Positions 1-8,881 are shown, numbered from the stretch's first letter. The stretch is 64,000 nt of DNA from Lewinellaceae bacterium (GCA_020636435.1 JACJXX010000002.1:1674001-1738000); one strand, 5' to 3'. Program-made: numbers and translations. Notes: generated by a model not told the origin, from the letters alone.

Positions 1-1
1 G

Positions 2-1378
2 GAATCGGGTACGTTGGCCTTAAACTGGGTACATCAAGACATCATCGTTTATTTGCAATACCTGACCGAATCCTTTTATTCTTCCGCTGCTCAGAAAAAT
101 ATCCGCCTGCTTTTTCACTCCGAAGAAAAGGCGGTTAGGATGGATTATGACGAGGAAAAAATACAGCAGATCGTTTACAACCTGTTATCGAATGCCCTGA
201 AATTCACAAAGGATCACGGAAAAATCATCTTCCATGCCAGTAAAATCGAACAAGACGGGCAGCCTTTTTTAAAATTAAAAGTCAAGGATACGGGTATTGG
301 CATTCCACCTGAGCATATCAACTACATTTTTGACCGGTTTTATCAGGCCGATCCTGCTGGCAGCCGCAAAGAGGGAAGCACGGGCATCGGTTTGGCGTTG
401 ACCAAAGAATTGGCCGAGTTGATGAAAGGGCGGATAGAAGTGCAAAGCCAGGCCGGAGAAGGAACGGAATTTATCTTGTATTTGCCTATTGAAGCACAGG
501 TTCAGCCGGATGACGAGGTAGGGGCAGATGAAAAAAACGAAGCGCGAAGAGCGGGCAGCCATACCCCGGGCCTCATCCCTCCGGCCGGCCATCCCGAAGA
601 CGCGCCTGACGAAACGGAAGAACCCCAGCGCTCCGATTTGCCGGAATTACTGGTCATAGAAGACAACCCCGACATCATCATTTACATAAAAACCATTTTA
701 AAGGATAAATATACGATCCATACGGCCGGGAATGGGGCCCTGGGGATTGAAAAAGCGTTGGACATCATACCCGACATCATCATCAGCGATGTGATGATGC
801 CCGAAAAAAGTGGCTACGAAGTCTGCGAAACCCTGAAACAGGACGAACGGGCCAGCCATATTCCCATCATTTTGCTGACCGCCAAGGCCACGCAGGCCGA
901 CAAAGTGGAAGGCCTGAAATACGGGGCGGATGCTTACCTCACCAAGCCTTTTGACAAAGAAGAACTCATTGTCCGATTGGAAAAATTGGTGGAGTTCCGC
1001 CGCCGGTTGCAACGACACTATGCCAGTGGCGCGAATGCTTCCCAAACTACAGAACCTTCAGTTGACGATATTTTCCTGCAAAAACTATGGGCGCACATCC
1101 AGGACAACCTGAGCGATGCCGAATTTGGGGTTCCCCAGTTGGCTGCGGCCATAGATATGAACCAAATGCAGGTATATCGAAAGTTAAAGGCCCTGACCGG
1201 CAAGACACCCTCCCAGTTTATCCGCTCCTACCGCCTTCAAAAAGGGCTCGAACTGCTCCAAAAAGGCGAACTCAACATTTCTGAGATCGCCTACGACGTC
1301 GGGTTTACTGACCCCAGTTACTTTTCCAGGGTATTCCTCAATGAATTTGGCAAGAGTCCGAGCGATTTTTTAAGGTGA
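2..1378 (+). CDS. Hybrid two-component histidine kinase / response regulator / AraC (C-terminal part)
   Basis: This is the 3' part of a one-protein two-component system; the reading frame is open to the window edge, so sensor and HisKA parts lie outside. Visible in order: an HATPase domain (N box 'NLLSNALKFT', G1 'DTGIGIP', G2 'STGIGLALTK'), an acidic/proline linker, a receiver domain ('LLVIEDN', phospho-acceptor Asp in 'IISDVMMP', Lys in 'LTKPF') and a C-terminal AraC-type double HTH ending 'GKSPSDFLR'. Proteins of this design sense an extracellular or periplasmic signal and activate nearby genes in Bacteroidota. The regulated genes are probably upstream of the window, because the next gene here is 570 bp away. 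Family assignment is firm; the ligand is unknown. Confidence 0.93.
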   Translation, partial: ESGTLALNWVHQDIIVYLQYLTESFYSSAAQKNIRLLFHSEEKAVRMDYDEEKIQQIVYNLLSNALKFTKDHGKIIFHASKIEQDGQPFLKLKVKDTGIGIPPEHINYIFDRFYQADPAGSRKEGSTGIGLALTKELAELMKGRIEVQSQAGEGTEFILYLPIEAQVQPDDEVGADEKNEARRAGSHTPGLIPPAGHPEDAPDETEEPQRSDLPELLVIEDNPDIIIYIKTILKDKYTIHTAGNGALGIEKALDIIPDIIISDVMMPEKSGYEVCETLKQDERASHIPIILLTAKATQADKVEGLKYGADAYLTKPFDKEELIVRLEKLVEFRRRLQRHYASGANASQTTEPSVDDIFLQKLWAHIQDNLSDAEFGVPQLAAAIDMNQMQVYRKLKALTGKTPSQFIRSYRLQKGLELLQKGELNISEIAYDVGFTDPSYFSRVFLNEFGKSPSDFLR

Positions 1379-1536
1379 AGGGTCTTTTTTTTACCACATA
1401 GGGTTTTCACAGTAGAGCACATAGGCGACGGGGGTAGCCGTCTATCGCCGGACAGCGTTGATCGCCAGGTGGTTGCCCAGACCGAATCGAACCTTTAACC
1501 TCAAACAATTGAACATTGCCAGCTTAAATCCTATTA

Positions 1537-1687
1537 GTACGTTCTCAATATGGTTTCACACCAGGGGCTACAACAGAATTTTCACGCGACGGCGCAACGG
1601 CGCAAAGAATTTGATATCGAAAACCTCGTCTTTAACTGTAAATCGTTGCGTCGTTGCGTCGTTGCGTGAGGAGTTTTGAGAAGTTAC
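1537..1687. mobile_element. MITE-like hairpin element with 8-bp target duplication (GTA..TTCTC family, copy 1)
   Basis: The ends read GTACGTTCTCAATA and, on the other side, the complement of GTAACTTCTCAAAA. The element is flanked by perfect 8-bp direct repeats TCCTATTA (1529-1536 and 1688-1695). The interior is a second palindrome built of CG-rich CGACGG/CGTTGCGTC units. There is no room for a transposase, so it would be non-autonomous. The same ends occur at 35466-35611 around a different interior. Confidence 0.75.
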
Positions 1688-1699
1688 TCCTATTATACA

Positions 1700-1724
1700 C
1701 AAGTATTTGACAATCAAATACTTG
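1700..1724. promoter_or_regulatory. Perfect 10-bp inverted repeat, possible operator or hairpin
   Basis: CAAGTATTTG and CAAATACTTG are separated by five bases. It lies between the 1537-1687 element and the secreted-protein gene at 1946. The symmetry suits a dimeric regulator or an RNA hairpin; no T tract follows. I see nothing else in 1725-1945. Confidence 0.35.
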
Positions 1725-1945
1725 GTACTTATTTTACACGCCTTTGCAGGATAAGTCCTATCATTTTTTCTCCTCCTGGAAGATATGTCCATGCTTTTGC
1801 AAAATAAGTGCAAGGCCACTCTCCGACTTTGCCCACATCTTTGCATCAGTCATCCACAAAGGGGCAAGGGTGCCTAAACATTGGCGGCCTTGTCGCCGCC
1901 CGATAACCAACAGTGATTTTCCAACAACTCAAAATCCATAATTAT

Positions 1946-2329
1946 ATGAAACATCTATTCTTGGGCATAGCCCTGCTGCTGGCGGCCAACGCTGCCGCCC
2001 AAACAAAAACGGGAAACCGGCCCGTGATGCGCATGAGCAACCCCAGCCAATACCTGGAACTCAAGTTCGGTACTGCCCCCCCTGCCAGGCCCGCTCGGGC
2101 GGAACAACCACCGCGCAAATTCGATCCCGATACACCCGGCGCCGACGAAAAAGGCCTTCAGTCCGAATACCTGCTGTATCTGGCGGCCCTGGAGGCTTGC
2201 AATCCCGATATGTGCCTGAAAGAAATGGAGTACATGTACAGGTATAAAGGAGAAAAGCCCCTGACGGAGGAGCAGCTCGAGTACCTGATCTGGACGCGGC
2301 GCTCCCGGGAGTATGCTTCTGAGAAGTAA
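1946..2329 (+). CDS. Small secreted protein of unknown function
   Basis: The protein has 127 residues. An in-frame start exists upstream, but ATG at 1946 gives a clean signal peptide (MKHLFLGIALLLAANAAAQ), so this start is preferred. The mature part has a proline/arginine-rich stretch and then a helical, Tyr-rich C-terminal half containing 'MCLKEMEYMYRYKGEK'. I recognise no domain. It probably acts in the periplasm or outside the cell. A repeat element is inserted one base beyond its TAA stop (target duplication 2330-2337), so the original downstream context is lost. Confidence 0.7.
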   Translation: MKHLFLGIALLLAANAAAQTKTGNRPVMRMSNPSQYLELKFGTAPPARPARAEQPPRKFDPDTPGADEKGLQSEYLLYLAALEACNPDMCLKEMEYMYRYKGEKPLTEEQLEYLIWTRRSREYASEK

Positions 2330-2337
2330 GCAGGATC

Positions 2338-2516
2338 GGCACCCCGTCTAGGAGCCTGCCGGGGTTGTGTACGATGTACGGCTCCAACGTTGGCCAGGGG
2401 CTGTGTACGCCTGCCCCGTACCCGAAGGGTCGGGGGTGTACGAAGCAACACCTGGTTGCTGAGCGTTCGACTGAGCGTTCGACTGAGCTCACGCCGAAGT
2501 CATTAGAACGGTAGCC
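2338..2516 (-). mobile_element. MITE-like element, GGCTACC family copy A, 8-bp target duplication
   Basis: The 179-bp element is bounded by GGCACCCCGTCTAG and the complement of GGCTACCGTTCTAA. Perfect 8-bp direct repeats GCAGGATC flank it at 2330-2337 and 2517-2524. Other copies are at 9500-10978 (interrupted by IS110), 22743-22865 and a short one at 12335-12394. It contains two smaller insertions that copy C lacks: a 26-nt GC hairpin (ccccgacccttcgggtacgg type) and a segment with two tandem CTCAGTCGAACG units. Confidence 0.78.
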
Positions 2517-2561
2517 GCAGGATCACTATTCATTCTCTTAATCATTCCAATAACATCAATT

Positions 2562-3338
2562 ATGAAAACCACCTTTTTTTCCATCGCCCTGCTTTTGGGC
2601 TGCCTGGCGTTCCTGTCTGCACAGGATATTTACCTGCCGGTTTCCAGCTCATCGGAAACGGCCAAAGCAGAATATTTCAAAGCCCTCCAGGCAGGCGAGA
2701 ACGCCAACATCCCCGGCTTTTTTGACGGGATGAAAGCAGCCGTGAAAACAGACCCCAACTTCTTCATGGCCTACGTAAATCTGGCCTTCGCGGAAACGGC
2801 TTTTGGGCAGTACGAAAAAGCCGCTGCCTTCATCAAACCCGCCCTGGCCATTGACCCTGCCGGCTTCAACGAGAATGAACGAATCCATCGCAAAGCCCTG
2901 GAAGCAATGGACAAAGACCCGAAAGCCGACCCGGCTGAATACATGGAAGCGCTGGCCGCCGCCTACCCCAACACGGCTGAAGCCCATGACCTGGCGGGCC
3001 GGTCGGCTGCATGGCTCAGCAAAGACCCAAAAGCAGCCGTCAAGCACCTGCTGCGATTGCTGGAATTGCGCCCCGAGTATGGCGGCGGCTATAACACGCT
3101 GGGCTACAACTACATGGCGCTCCAGGAGATGGACAAGGCCAAGGCCGCCTTCGAAAAATACCTCGAACTCGCCCCGAACGAACCCAATGCCTACGACAGT
3201 ATGGGCGAGTACTACCTGAACACCGGAGATTATGCCAGGTCGGCCGAATACTACGACCGGGCGGTTGCGCTGGGTATGGAAGGCTCGAAGAAAGGGGCTG
3301 AAAAGGCACGGGCAGCGATGGAACATGGGGGCAATTGA
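2562..3338 (+). CDS. Secreted tetratricopeptide-repeat protein
   Basis: The protein has 258 residues. A signal peptide (MKTTFFSIALLLGCLAFLSAQ) precedes about five TPR-like helical pairs, for example 'FMAYVNLAFAETAFGQYEKA', 'GYNTLGYNYMALQEMDKA' and 'AYDSMGEYYLNTGDYARSAEYY'. TPRs build a superhelical scaffold for protein contacts, here in the periplasm or on the outer-membrane periplasmic face. It stands alone between a repeat element and the SDR gene. No partner can be named. Confidence 0.85.
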   Translation: MKTTFFSIALLLGCLAFLSAQDIYLPVSSSSETAKAEYFKALQAGENANIPGFFDGMKAAVKTDPNFFMAYVNLAFAETAFGQYEKAAAFIKPALAIDPAGFNENERIHRKALEAMDKDPKADPAEYMEALAAAYPNTAEAHDLAGRSAAWLSKDPKAAVKHLLRLLELRPEYGGGYNTLGYNYMALQEMDKAKAAFEKYLELAPNEPNAYDSMGEYYLNTGDYARSAEYYDRAVALGMEGSKKGAEKARAAMEHGGN

Positions 3339-3538
3339 GCAAGTACATATCCCGACGAGTTGACACACCAAAATCCATCTTTCAACAGCAATTCCCGTTT
3401 TGGCTTTCCAGAAAGGCCGCTCCGCTGTCAGCTGACTATTTTCTGTTGTCTGCTGACTTTCTACCAAAATCAAAGCTGTGCAAATCTATCGCCGGGTACA
3501 CCTGGTGAAGTAGGCGCAGGCAATTTCTTTCAACCGAA

Positions 3539-3574
3539 TCAGAGTGATTTTCAAAAATCCAAAAATCACCCTGA
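3539..3574. promoter_or_regulatory. Inverted repeat upstream of the SDR gene
   Basis: TCAGaGTGATTTT pairs with AAAATCACcCTGA around a short A-rich loop, ending 20 bp before the ATG at 3595. It could be an operator, a transcript hairpin or the terminator of the preceding gene. The rest of 3339-3594 holds only a solitary CAGCAATTCCCG element end near 3386. Confidence 0.35.
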
Positions 3575-3594
3575 TTTAATAAAAACCATCAACC

Positions 3595-4554
3595 ATGCAA
3601 ACAGTAGGCATCATCGGCGGCGCCGGATTCATCGGCAGCTACGTCACCAAGCAATTTTTGGAAAACGGATACCGGGTCAAAGTCTCGGCCACGGATATTT
3701 CCAATAAAGAAAAATATGCACACCTGTCCGCGCTCAAAAATGCGGAAAACATGGAGCTCGCCCCTCTGGACGTGCAGCACCTCGACCAACTGAAAGCATT
3801 TGCCGCAGGTTGCGACATCCTCGTGCATTGCGGCACGCCGTTCCAACTGGAGGTGGAAGACCCGCAGCGGGACTTGTTAGCCCCGACCATCAAAGGCACG
3901 GAGAATTTCCTGCGGGTCGTCAGCGAAACGCCCGCCGTGAAAAAGGTGGTGTTCGTCGCTTCGGTAGCGGCGCACAACACTGATTTCCCAATGCCGGCGC
4001 CGGGCTTTGCGCCAGCCCATGTGTTCACCGAAAAAGACAAGCCCTATTGCAGCCAGGAGAGCCACCCCTACTGTCAGGCGAAATACTACGCCGACCAGGC
4101 TGTTCGGAAATTTACAGAAGAAAACCCAGCGCCAGGATTTGACATTGTGACTGTTTCTCCGGTTGGGGTGATGGGCAATCAGTTGTCGGGCAGGGCAGAT
4201 TCCACTTCGATGGGTGTACAGTTTTTATTCAAAAATAAAATCGCTCCCAATCCATTTATCCAGATGTTTTACGACCTGGATGTGAACTGGGCGCTTGTGG
4301 ATGTGGCCGATGTGGCCGAGTCGGTGTACAAGGCAGCCATCCTCCCCAACCTGCATGGCAAGCACTACCTGATTACCAGCGAGAGCTACCGGGTGTCGGA
4401 TATATCGCTGATGCTCAACGGGAAAGAGCCTGCCGGAAAACCCAGCACGGTGTATAGCAATGCGCTGGCCACCCAGGATTTGGGTGTCCATTTCAAGCCG
4501 GCCAAGCTGCCGTTGCACCAATATGCGAAAGCGACGGAAGGGGCTGCTGTCTAA
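3595..4554 (+). CDS. NAD(P)-dependent extended short-chain dehydrogenase/epimerase
   Basis: The protein has 319 residues. The N-terminus has a Rossmann nucleotide-binding motif 'GGAGFIGSYV' and a following acidic region. The catalytic YxxxK pair appears as 'YCQAK' near residue 158, preceded by a Ser-containing 'VASVAAHNT' strand. Family members (dihydroflavonol reductase/cinnamoyl-CoA reductase-like, atypical epimerases) reduce or epimerise small carbonyl or sugar substrates in the cytosol. No signal peptide is present. It has no obvious operon partner, and a repeat element follows two bases after its stop. The substrate cannot be inferred. Confidence 0.88.
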   Translation: MQTVGIIGGAGFIGSYVTKQFLENGYRVKVSATDISNKEKYAHLSALKNAENMELAPLDVQHLDQLKAFAAGCDILVHCGTPFQLEVEDPQRDLLAPTIKGTENFLRVVSETPAVKKVVFVASVAAHNTDFPMPAPGFAPAHVFTEKDKPYCSQESHPYCQAKYYADQAVRKFTEENPAPGFDIVTVSPVGVMGNQLSGRADSTSMGVQFLFKNKIAPNPFIQMFYDLDVNWALVDVADVAESVYKAAILPNLHGKHYLITSESYRVSDISLMLNGKEPAGKPSTVYSNALATQDLGVHFKPAKLPLHQYAKATEGAAV

Positions 4555-4555
4555 T

Positions 4556-4761
4556 GTTTCGGGGTAGTGTAAAAAGGTATTTTGATGATTTTTACTCCGC
4601 ATTAAATTTTGTCGGCCGCTTCAAGTCCGAGCGCAATGGAACACGAGCGTAGCGACTGATGGAATGAAATGGAATAAATTGCGCCCCGACAACACACCCG
4701 GCCACACAATACAATTTGGAGCTAATTTTCGACAAGGACCTTTTTTCACAACCCCCGAAAC
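4556..4761. repeat. Palindromic dispersed element (CGGGG..GTGAAAAAAGG family, copy 1)
   Basis: The ends GTTTCGGGGTAGTGTAAAAAGG-like and CCTTTTTTCACAACCCCCGAAAC are inverted repeats of each other. The interior (GTCGGCCGC..AAGTCCGAGCGCAATGG..TTGCGCCCCGACAAC) matches, in inverse orientation, the element at 31692-31855. It begins directly after the stop codon of the SDR gene. The rest of 4762-4866 shows no gene. Confidence 0.6.
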
Positions 4762-4866
4762 TTAGCTGGGTAGAAACAAACGCTTCAAATCACGGGGGTA
4801 CGTGTCTGCCGACGGGCTTGAAGTGGCCTGGATTTCAAACCGGCCAGTGTGCCATTGCATAATAGA

Positions 4867-4902
4867 GTTGATGCGTTGGGAGCATTCAGCGGTTAAAAAG
4901 CA
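4867..4902 (+). repeat. Half of a GTTGATGCGTTGG palindromic repeat
   Basis: The 36-bp block from GTTGATGCGTTGG to GGTTAAAAAGCA is nearly identical to the left part of the full palindrome at 33768-33824. Here the matching right end is absent, and the lipoprotein gene starts 12 bp later. It therefore supplies the 5' leader of that gene. Confidence 0.6.
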
Positions 4903-4914
4903 AAATTTAGCAAA

Positions 4915-5415
4915 ATGCAAAAGACAAAGAAATTTTTGGCGCCATTCATAGTGGCTTTATTATTCGCTTCCCTGATCATGAGCTGCGATGAAAAAGGGCA
5001 GGAAATGACGGAAAGCCCTGCTACACCGGCATTTGATTTGGCAACTGCCAAGGCTGAAATCGAAGCCGCCAACAAGGAATTTATGGCCTTGCTTGCTGCG
5101 GGCGATTCGGTAGGGTTGGCTAATTATTATACACAGGACGCCAAGTTTATGAATGCCGGCGCTCCGGCAGTTTCCGGACGGAAGAATATCCAGTCCGCCA
5201 TGTCGGGAATCATCCAATCCGGCATTACCAAAGTGGACCTTAGATTAAATGACGCCTGGGGAACCGGAGATCTTTTGGTAGAAGAAGGGGAGTTGTCGCT
5301 GTTCGCCGGTGACGCGGAAGTGGCCCAGGAAAAATACATCGTAGTTTGGAAAAAGGAAGATGGGAAATGGAAATTGTTCAGGGACATTTTCAATTCAAAT
5401 TTACCGCCCCAATAA
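4915..5415 (+). CDS. NTF2/SnoaL-like (DUF4440-type) lipoprotein
   Basis: The protein has 166 residues with a lipoprotein signal peptide; the lipobox ends 'LIMSC', so Cys is the predicted acylated residue. The rest reads as one NTF2-like cone domain: N-terminal helix 'IEAANKEFMALLAAGDSVGLANYY', then 'DAKFMNAGAPAVSGRKNIQS' and C-terminal strands 'EKYIVVWKKEDGKWKLFRD'. DUF4440/ketosteroid-isomerase-like proteins bind small hydrophobic ligands; many have no known reaction. It is probably anchored in the periplasm or outer membrane. It is one of three NTF2-like genes in the first 13 kb. Confidence 0.85.
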   Translation: MQKTKKFLAPFIVALLFASLIMSCDEKGQEMTESPATPAFDLATAKAEIEAANKEFMALLAAGDSVGLANYYTQDAKFMNAGAPAVSGRKNIQSAMSGIIQSGITKVDLRLNDAWGTGDLLVEEGELSLFAGDAEVAQEKYIVVWKKEDGKWKLFRDIFNSNLPPQ

Positions 5416-5486
5416 AGGTGGTAAATGATTCAGGCCCAATATTGCTAATGCGTCAACGAAGGTCAAGTATTATTTCATCATAGGTT

Positions 5487-5519
5487 AGTGGTGGCATGTC
5501 TCAAAGGCATGCCGCCACT
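5487..5519. terminator. Hairpin between lipoprotein and receptor genes
   Basis: AGTGGTGGCATG pairs with CATGCCGCCACT (one G-T mismatch) around a 9-nt loop, 70 bp after one stop and 20 bp before the next ATG. There is no T tract. It may be a terminator for the upstream gene or a leader hairpin. Confidence 0.45.
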
Positions 5520-5539
5520 TGATCCCCAAGCATTCCACC

Positions 5540-7437
5540 ATGCAAACAAGTTTTAATAATTGTTCGGCGAGATTAATATCGTGTACCCTGATTCCCTTAT
5601 TTATGGCGTTAGTGGCACCCTCCATCCACGCGCAACAGATAATCGGGAGCCTCAACGACGCAGCCGGGCAGCCGATCGACGCCGCCAACGTGTTGCTGCT
5701 ATCCCCCGCTGATAGCAGTTTGGTAAGGGGGGCACTAACGGAACCCGACGGGCATTTTAGCCTGGAAAATGTGGCCCAAGGCCGCTATTTACTCTCATTT
5801 TCCATACTGGGTTTTGAAACGGTCTTTATCAATAACCTGACCGTTGATGAAGGCCACCCCATCATTGACCTAAAGACGACTACCTTGCGCGAAAACTCAA
5901 CGCTCCTGGCAGAGGTGTCGGTAGTAGCGAAACGCCCTTTTTTGGAACAGAAAATTGACCGCTTGGTCATCAACGTGGAGAACAGCATTACCTCTGCCGG
6001 CGCCACCGCGCTGGATGTGCTGGAGCGCTCGCCGGGCGTTGTCGTCAATCGCCAAAACAACTCCATTGCCCTTGCCGGGAAAAATGGCGTGATTGTGATG
6101 ATCAACGGCAGGATCAACCGCATGCCCCTCGAAGCGGTGGTGCAAATGTTGGCAGGCATGCCGTCGGCCAACATCGAAAAAATCGAGCTCATCACCACGC
6201 CGCCCGCCAATTTCGATGCCGAGGGCAATGCCGGCTTCATCAACATCGTCATGAAGCAGTCGAACGATGCCGGCTTGAACGGCGGCTTCTCCTTCTCCGG
6301 CGGCATCGGCAGGGGCAGCAACGCCTCGGCAGGCATCAATTTCAACTACCGCAAAAACAAGCTCAACCTCTACGGCGATTATTCCTTCGGCCGACAAGCA
6401 CAAGAGCAACTTTTCCTGTTCGACGGTCAGGTACTCCTCGACGAAAATACCCTCCAAACCGATACCCGCAGCGAGCGTGACCCCGTGCAGCGCAACCACA
6501 ACGCCCGCCTCGGATTGGACTGGACGCTGAGCAAAAAAACCGTGCTGGGCATACTCATATCGGGCTACGACAATCGCTGGAGCATGGACGCCGTCAACAA
6601 CACGACCATCTCCATCAACGGTACACCGGATACCCTGCTGCGCATCGTCAACGACGAGATCAACCACTGGCAACACCTCGGAGGCAACCTCAACCTGCAA
6701 CACACCTTCCGCCCCGACGAACTGCTGACTTTCGACCTCGATTTCCTCACTTACGACAATGAGAACCCGACCAATTATCTAACGTCCTACTCCGGCACTG
6801 GCGGCAATTTCCTTTTTGAGGAGCGCACCTTCAGCGGCAAAGTCACGCCCATCAAGGTAAGCGTAGGCAAATTGGACTACTCCAAACGCTTCTCGGACAA
6901 AATAAAAATGGAGGTGGGTATGAAAGGTACCAGTTCCCGCTTCGACAACGACGTAACCGTTTTCAGGATAGAAAACGGTGTGCCGGTGAACGACCCGGCA
7001 CTGACCGCCGAATACCGGCTCGAAGAAAGCATCGGCGCAGCCTAGTCAACATCCAAAACAAAAACCTGCAAATGGTGTGGATCAACAGCTTCACGCTGCC
7101 CAAGGACTTCAGTGCGGAACTGGTGGGCTTTTATCAAACCAAGACACTGTTCGGCGCCAGCATATTCCTGCCGTTCTATGGGGTCAATGTGGGGATACAG
7201 AAAAAGCTCGGCGCCAATGGGGGCACACTTCGCTTCGGCGTGGATGATGTGCTGAACTCTGTGATGTGGCGCATACAAAACAACCTGCCGGAGCACAACC
7301 TCGTATCCTATATTGAAGCGGATTTCAGTCAGCGCACCTTCAAGCTGTCGTATTCCCGCAATTTTGGCAACAACTCCCTGAAAGGCGCCCGGCAGCGGGC
7401 TACCGGTTCGGAGGAAGAACGGCGCCGGGTGAATTGA
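5540..7437 (+). pseudogene. Outer-membrane beta-barrel / TonB-type receptor, internally deleted and frameshifted
   Basis: The first part (5540-7045) encodes a signal peptide ending 'SIHAQQ', a carboxypeptidase-regulatory-like beta sandwich ('IIGSLNDAAGQPIDAANV'), a plug-like domain ('ALDVLERSPGVVV', 'VMINGRINRMPLEAVV') and the first barrel strands, then stops after 'EESIGAA'. A second frame, entered around 7046 and ending at 7437, carries the last strands ('GFYQTKTLFGASIF', 'LRFGVDDVLNSVMW'). Intact members are usually about 750-900 residues, so roughly 150-200 residues of barrel are missing at the join. I read this as a deletion with a frameshift. The product would not form a complete barrel. 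The alternative is an assembly error at 7045. Confidence 0.75.
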
Positions 7438-7548
7438 GCCGGGAATTAACACTTGAACAAGGCGTCCGACACCTACAACAAAAAATCAGACATAAAAAGG
7501 GGAAGCCGAAAACCGATTAGAGTAGGCACTGACATTAAAACAACGCTT

Positions 7549-8817
7549 ATGAAAAAGCTACTTTTCCTCGCAGCCCTCCTCGGCTGCAGCATACTCCTTC
7601 AGGCCCAATCCCCAGCGGATGAAGCCGCCATGCAGGCCTTCGCCCGCAACTTCATGAACGCTTACAACCAGCAAGACCACGAAGCCATTCGCAAAATGTA
7701 TCTGGACGATGCCGTCCGCATTGACCAGGATGGCAAGGAAATCAAAGGGGCGGATAACATCGCCGCTTACTTCGCCGACCAGTTCCGGCAGAACAATGCC
7801 ACGGTTTTCATCCGGCAACTGAGTGTCGGCTGGTCGGACCGGGAGTACACCTGGGTAGCCAAAGGCACCTACGAGGTGAACGGCAAGACCCATGTGTACG
7901 ACATTCCCATCCATGTCACCGGCGGCTACGCCAATGCGATGATAAAAGAAGACGGCGAGTGGAAGATCGCCAAGTCCATGTTGTTTCCCCTGGAGCATGC
8001 CGACCCCAAGGTGGCCGCCAACATCAAGATGTACACCGAGACCTGGGACCGCATTGTGAACGAGGGGCGGTTGGATTTTTTCAACGCCGAGCACTTCACC
8101 GAGGACGTGATCATGCACGCCGAGCCGGAAAATGTGGTGGGCATCGAGGGAATGGCCGCATTTTACAACAACTTCCTGACGGGCTTTTCCGACATCGAAT
8201 TTACCATCAACAACGTATTCGGCGAGGGCGATCAGCTGGTCAAGCACTGGACCTTCAAGGGCACGCACACGGGCGACTTTTTCGGCATCCCGCCCACGGG
8301 CAACCGGGTCAGCCTCGACGGCAGCACCATCACCCGCATGAGCGCCGACGGCCGCATTGCCGAGGAGCGGGATTTTATGGACAACATGGCGCTGCTGGCA
8401 CAGCTGGGCGTCGTGTCGGCCCCGGGCAACGTGGCGGTCGTGGACGGGCTATACCAGTCATTTGCCAAGGGTGATGTACCTGCCGTACTGGCTGTCATGG
8501 ACGCCAACATCGTCTGGAACGAGGCCGAGAGTTTTCCCTACGCCGACCAGAATCCCTACATCGGCCCGGAAGCCGTGCTGAACGGCGTATTTGCCCGCAT
8601 CGGCGCGGAATGGGAGTACTGGAACCTGACGGACATCCAATTGCACGACATGTCGAACAACCAGGTGCTGGCCGCCCTGCGGTATAAAGCGAAGCACAAG
8701 ACAACAGGCAAGACGATCGACTCACAAACGGCGCATTTGTGGACGCTCAAGGACGGCAAGATCGTAGCCTTCCAGCAATTTACGGATACGAAGCAGGCGG
8801 CGGAGGCGGTGAGATAG
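7549..8817 (+). CDS. Secreted protein with three NTF2/SnoaL-like domains
   Basis: The protein has 422 residues from ATG 7549, chosen because it gives the signal peptide MKKLLFLAALLGCSILLQAQ; a longer frame runs upstream without one. Three consecutive alpha+beta cone domains can be seen: about 22-135 (DUF4440-type, 'NFMNAYNQQDHEAIRKMYLDD'), 150-275 (polyketide-cyclase/SnoaL type, 'WDRIVNEGRLDFFNAEHFTED'..'GTHTGDFFGIPPTGNRV') and 290-420 ('GLYQSFAKGDVPAVLAVMDANIVW'). Such domains bind or isomerise small ligands. It is probably periplasmic. The triple arrangement is unusual; most family members have one domain. Confidence 0.85.
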   Translation: MKKLLFLAALLGCSILLQAQSPADEAAMQAFARNFMNAYNQQDHEAIRKMYLDDAVRIDQDGKEIKGADNIAAYFADQFRQNNATVFIRQLSVGWSDREYTWVAKGTYEVNGKTHVYDIPIHVTGGYANAMIKEDGEWKIAKSMLFPLEHADPKVAANIKMYTETWDRIVNEGRLDFFNAEHFTEDVIMHAEPENVVGIEGMAAFYNNFLTGFSDIEFTINNVFGEGDQLVKHWTFKGTHTGDFFGIPPTGNRVSLDGSTITRMSADGRIAEERDFMDNMALLAQLGVVSAPGNVAVVDGLYQSFAKGDVPAVLAVMDANIVWNEAESFPYADQNPYIGPEAVLNGVFARIGAEWEYWNLTDIQLHDMSNNQVLAALRYKAKHKTTGKTIDSQTAHLWTLKDGKIVAFQQFTDTKQAAEAVR

Positions 8818-8831
8818 CGGCCACTTGGTTC

Positions 8832-8863
8832 GCCCTGTGGAATAATTGAAGATTCCACAGGGC
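8832..8863. terminator. Bidirectional hairpin between convergent genes
   Basis: Perfect 12-bp arms GCCCTGTGGAAT / ATTCCACAGGGC with an 8-nt loop lie between the stops of the NTF2-like gene (8817) and the DUF4256 gene (8882). The position and strength suit a terminator shared by both strands. Confidence 0.7.
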
Positions 8864-8881
8864 GGGCTGCCTGGGCGATTA

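Noticed and set aside
3386..3402. CAGCAATTCCCGTTTT, like the left end of the 9-bp-duplication MITEs
   Set aside because: No matching right end or duplication was found downstream, so it may be a solo end or chance.
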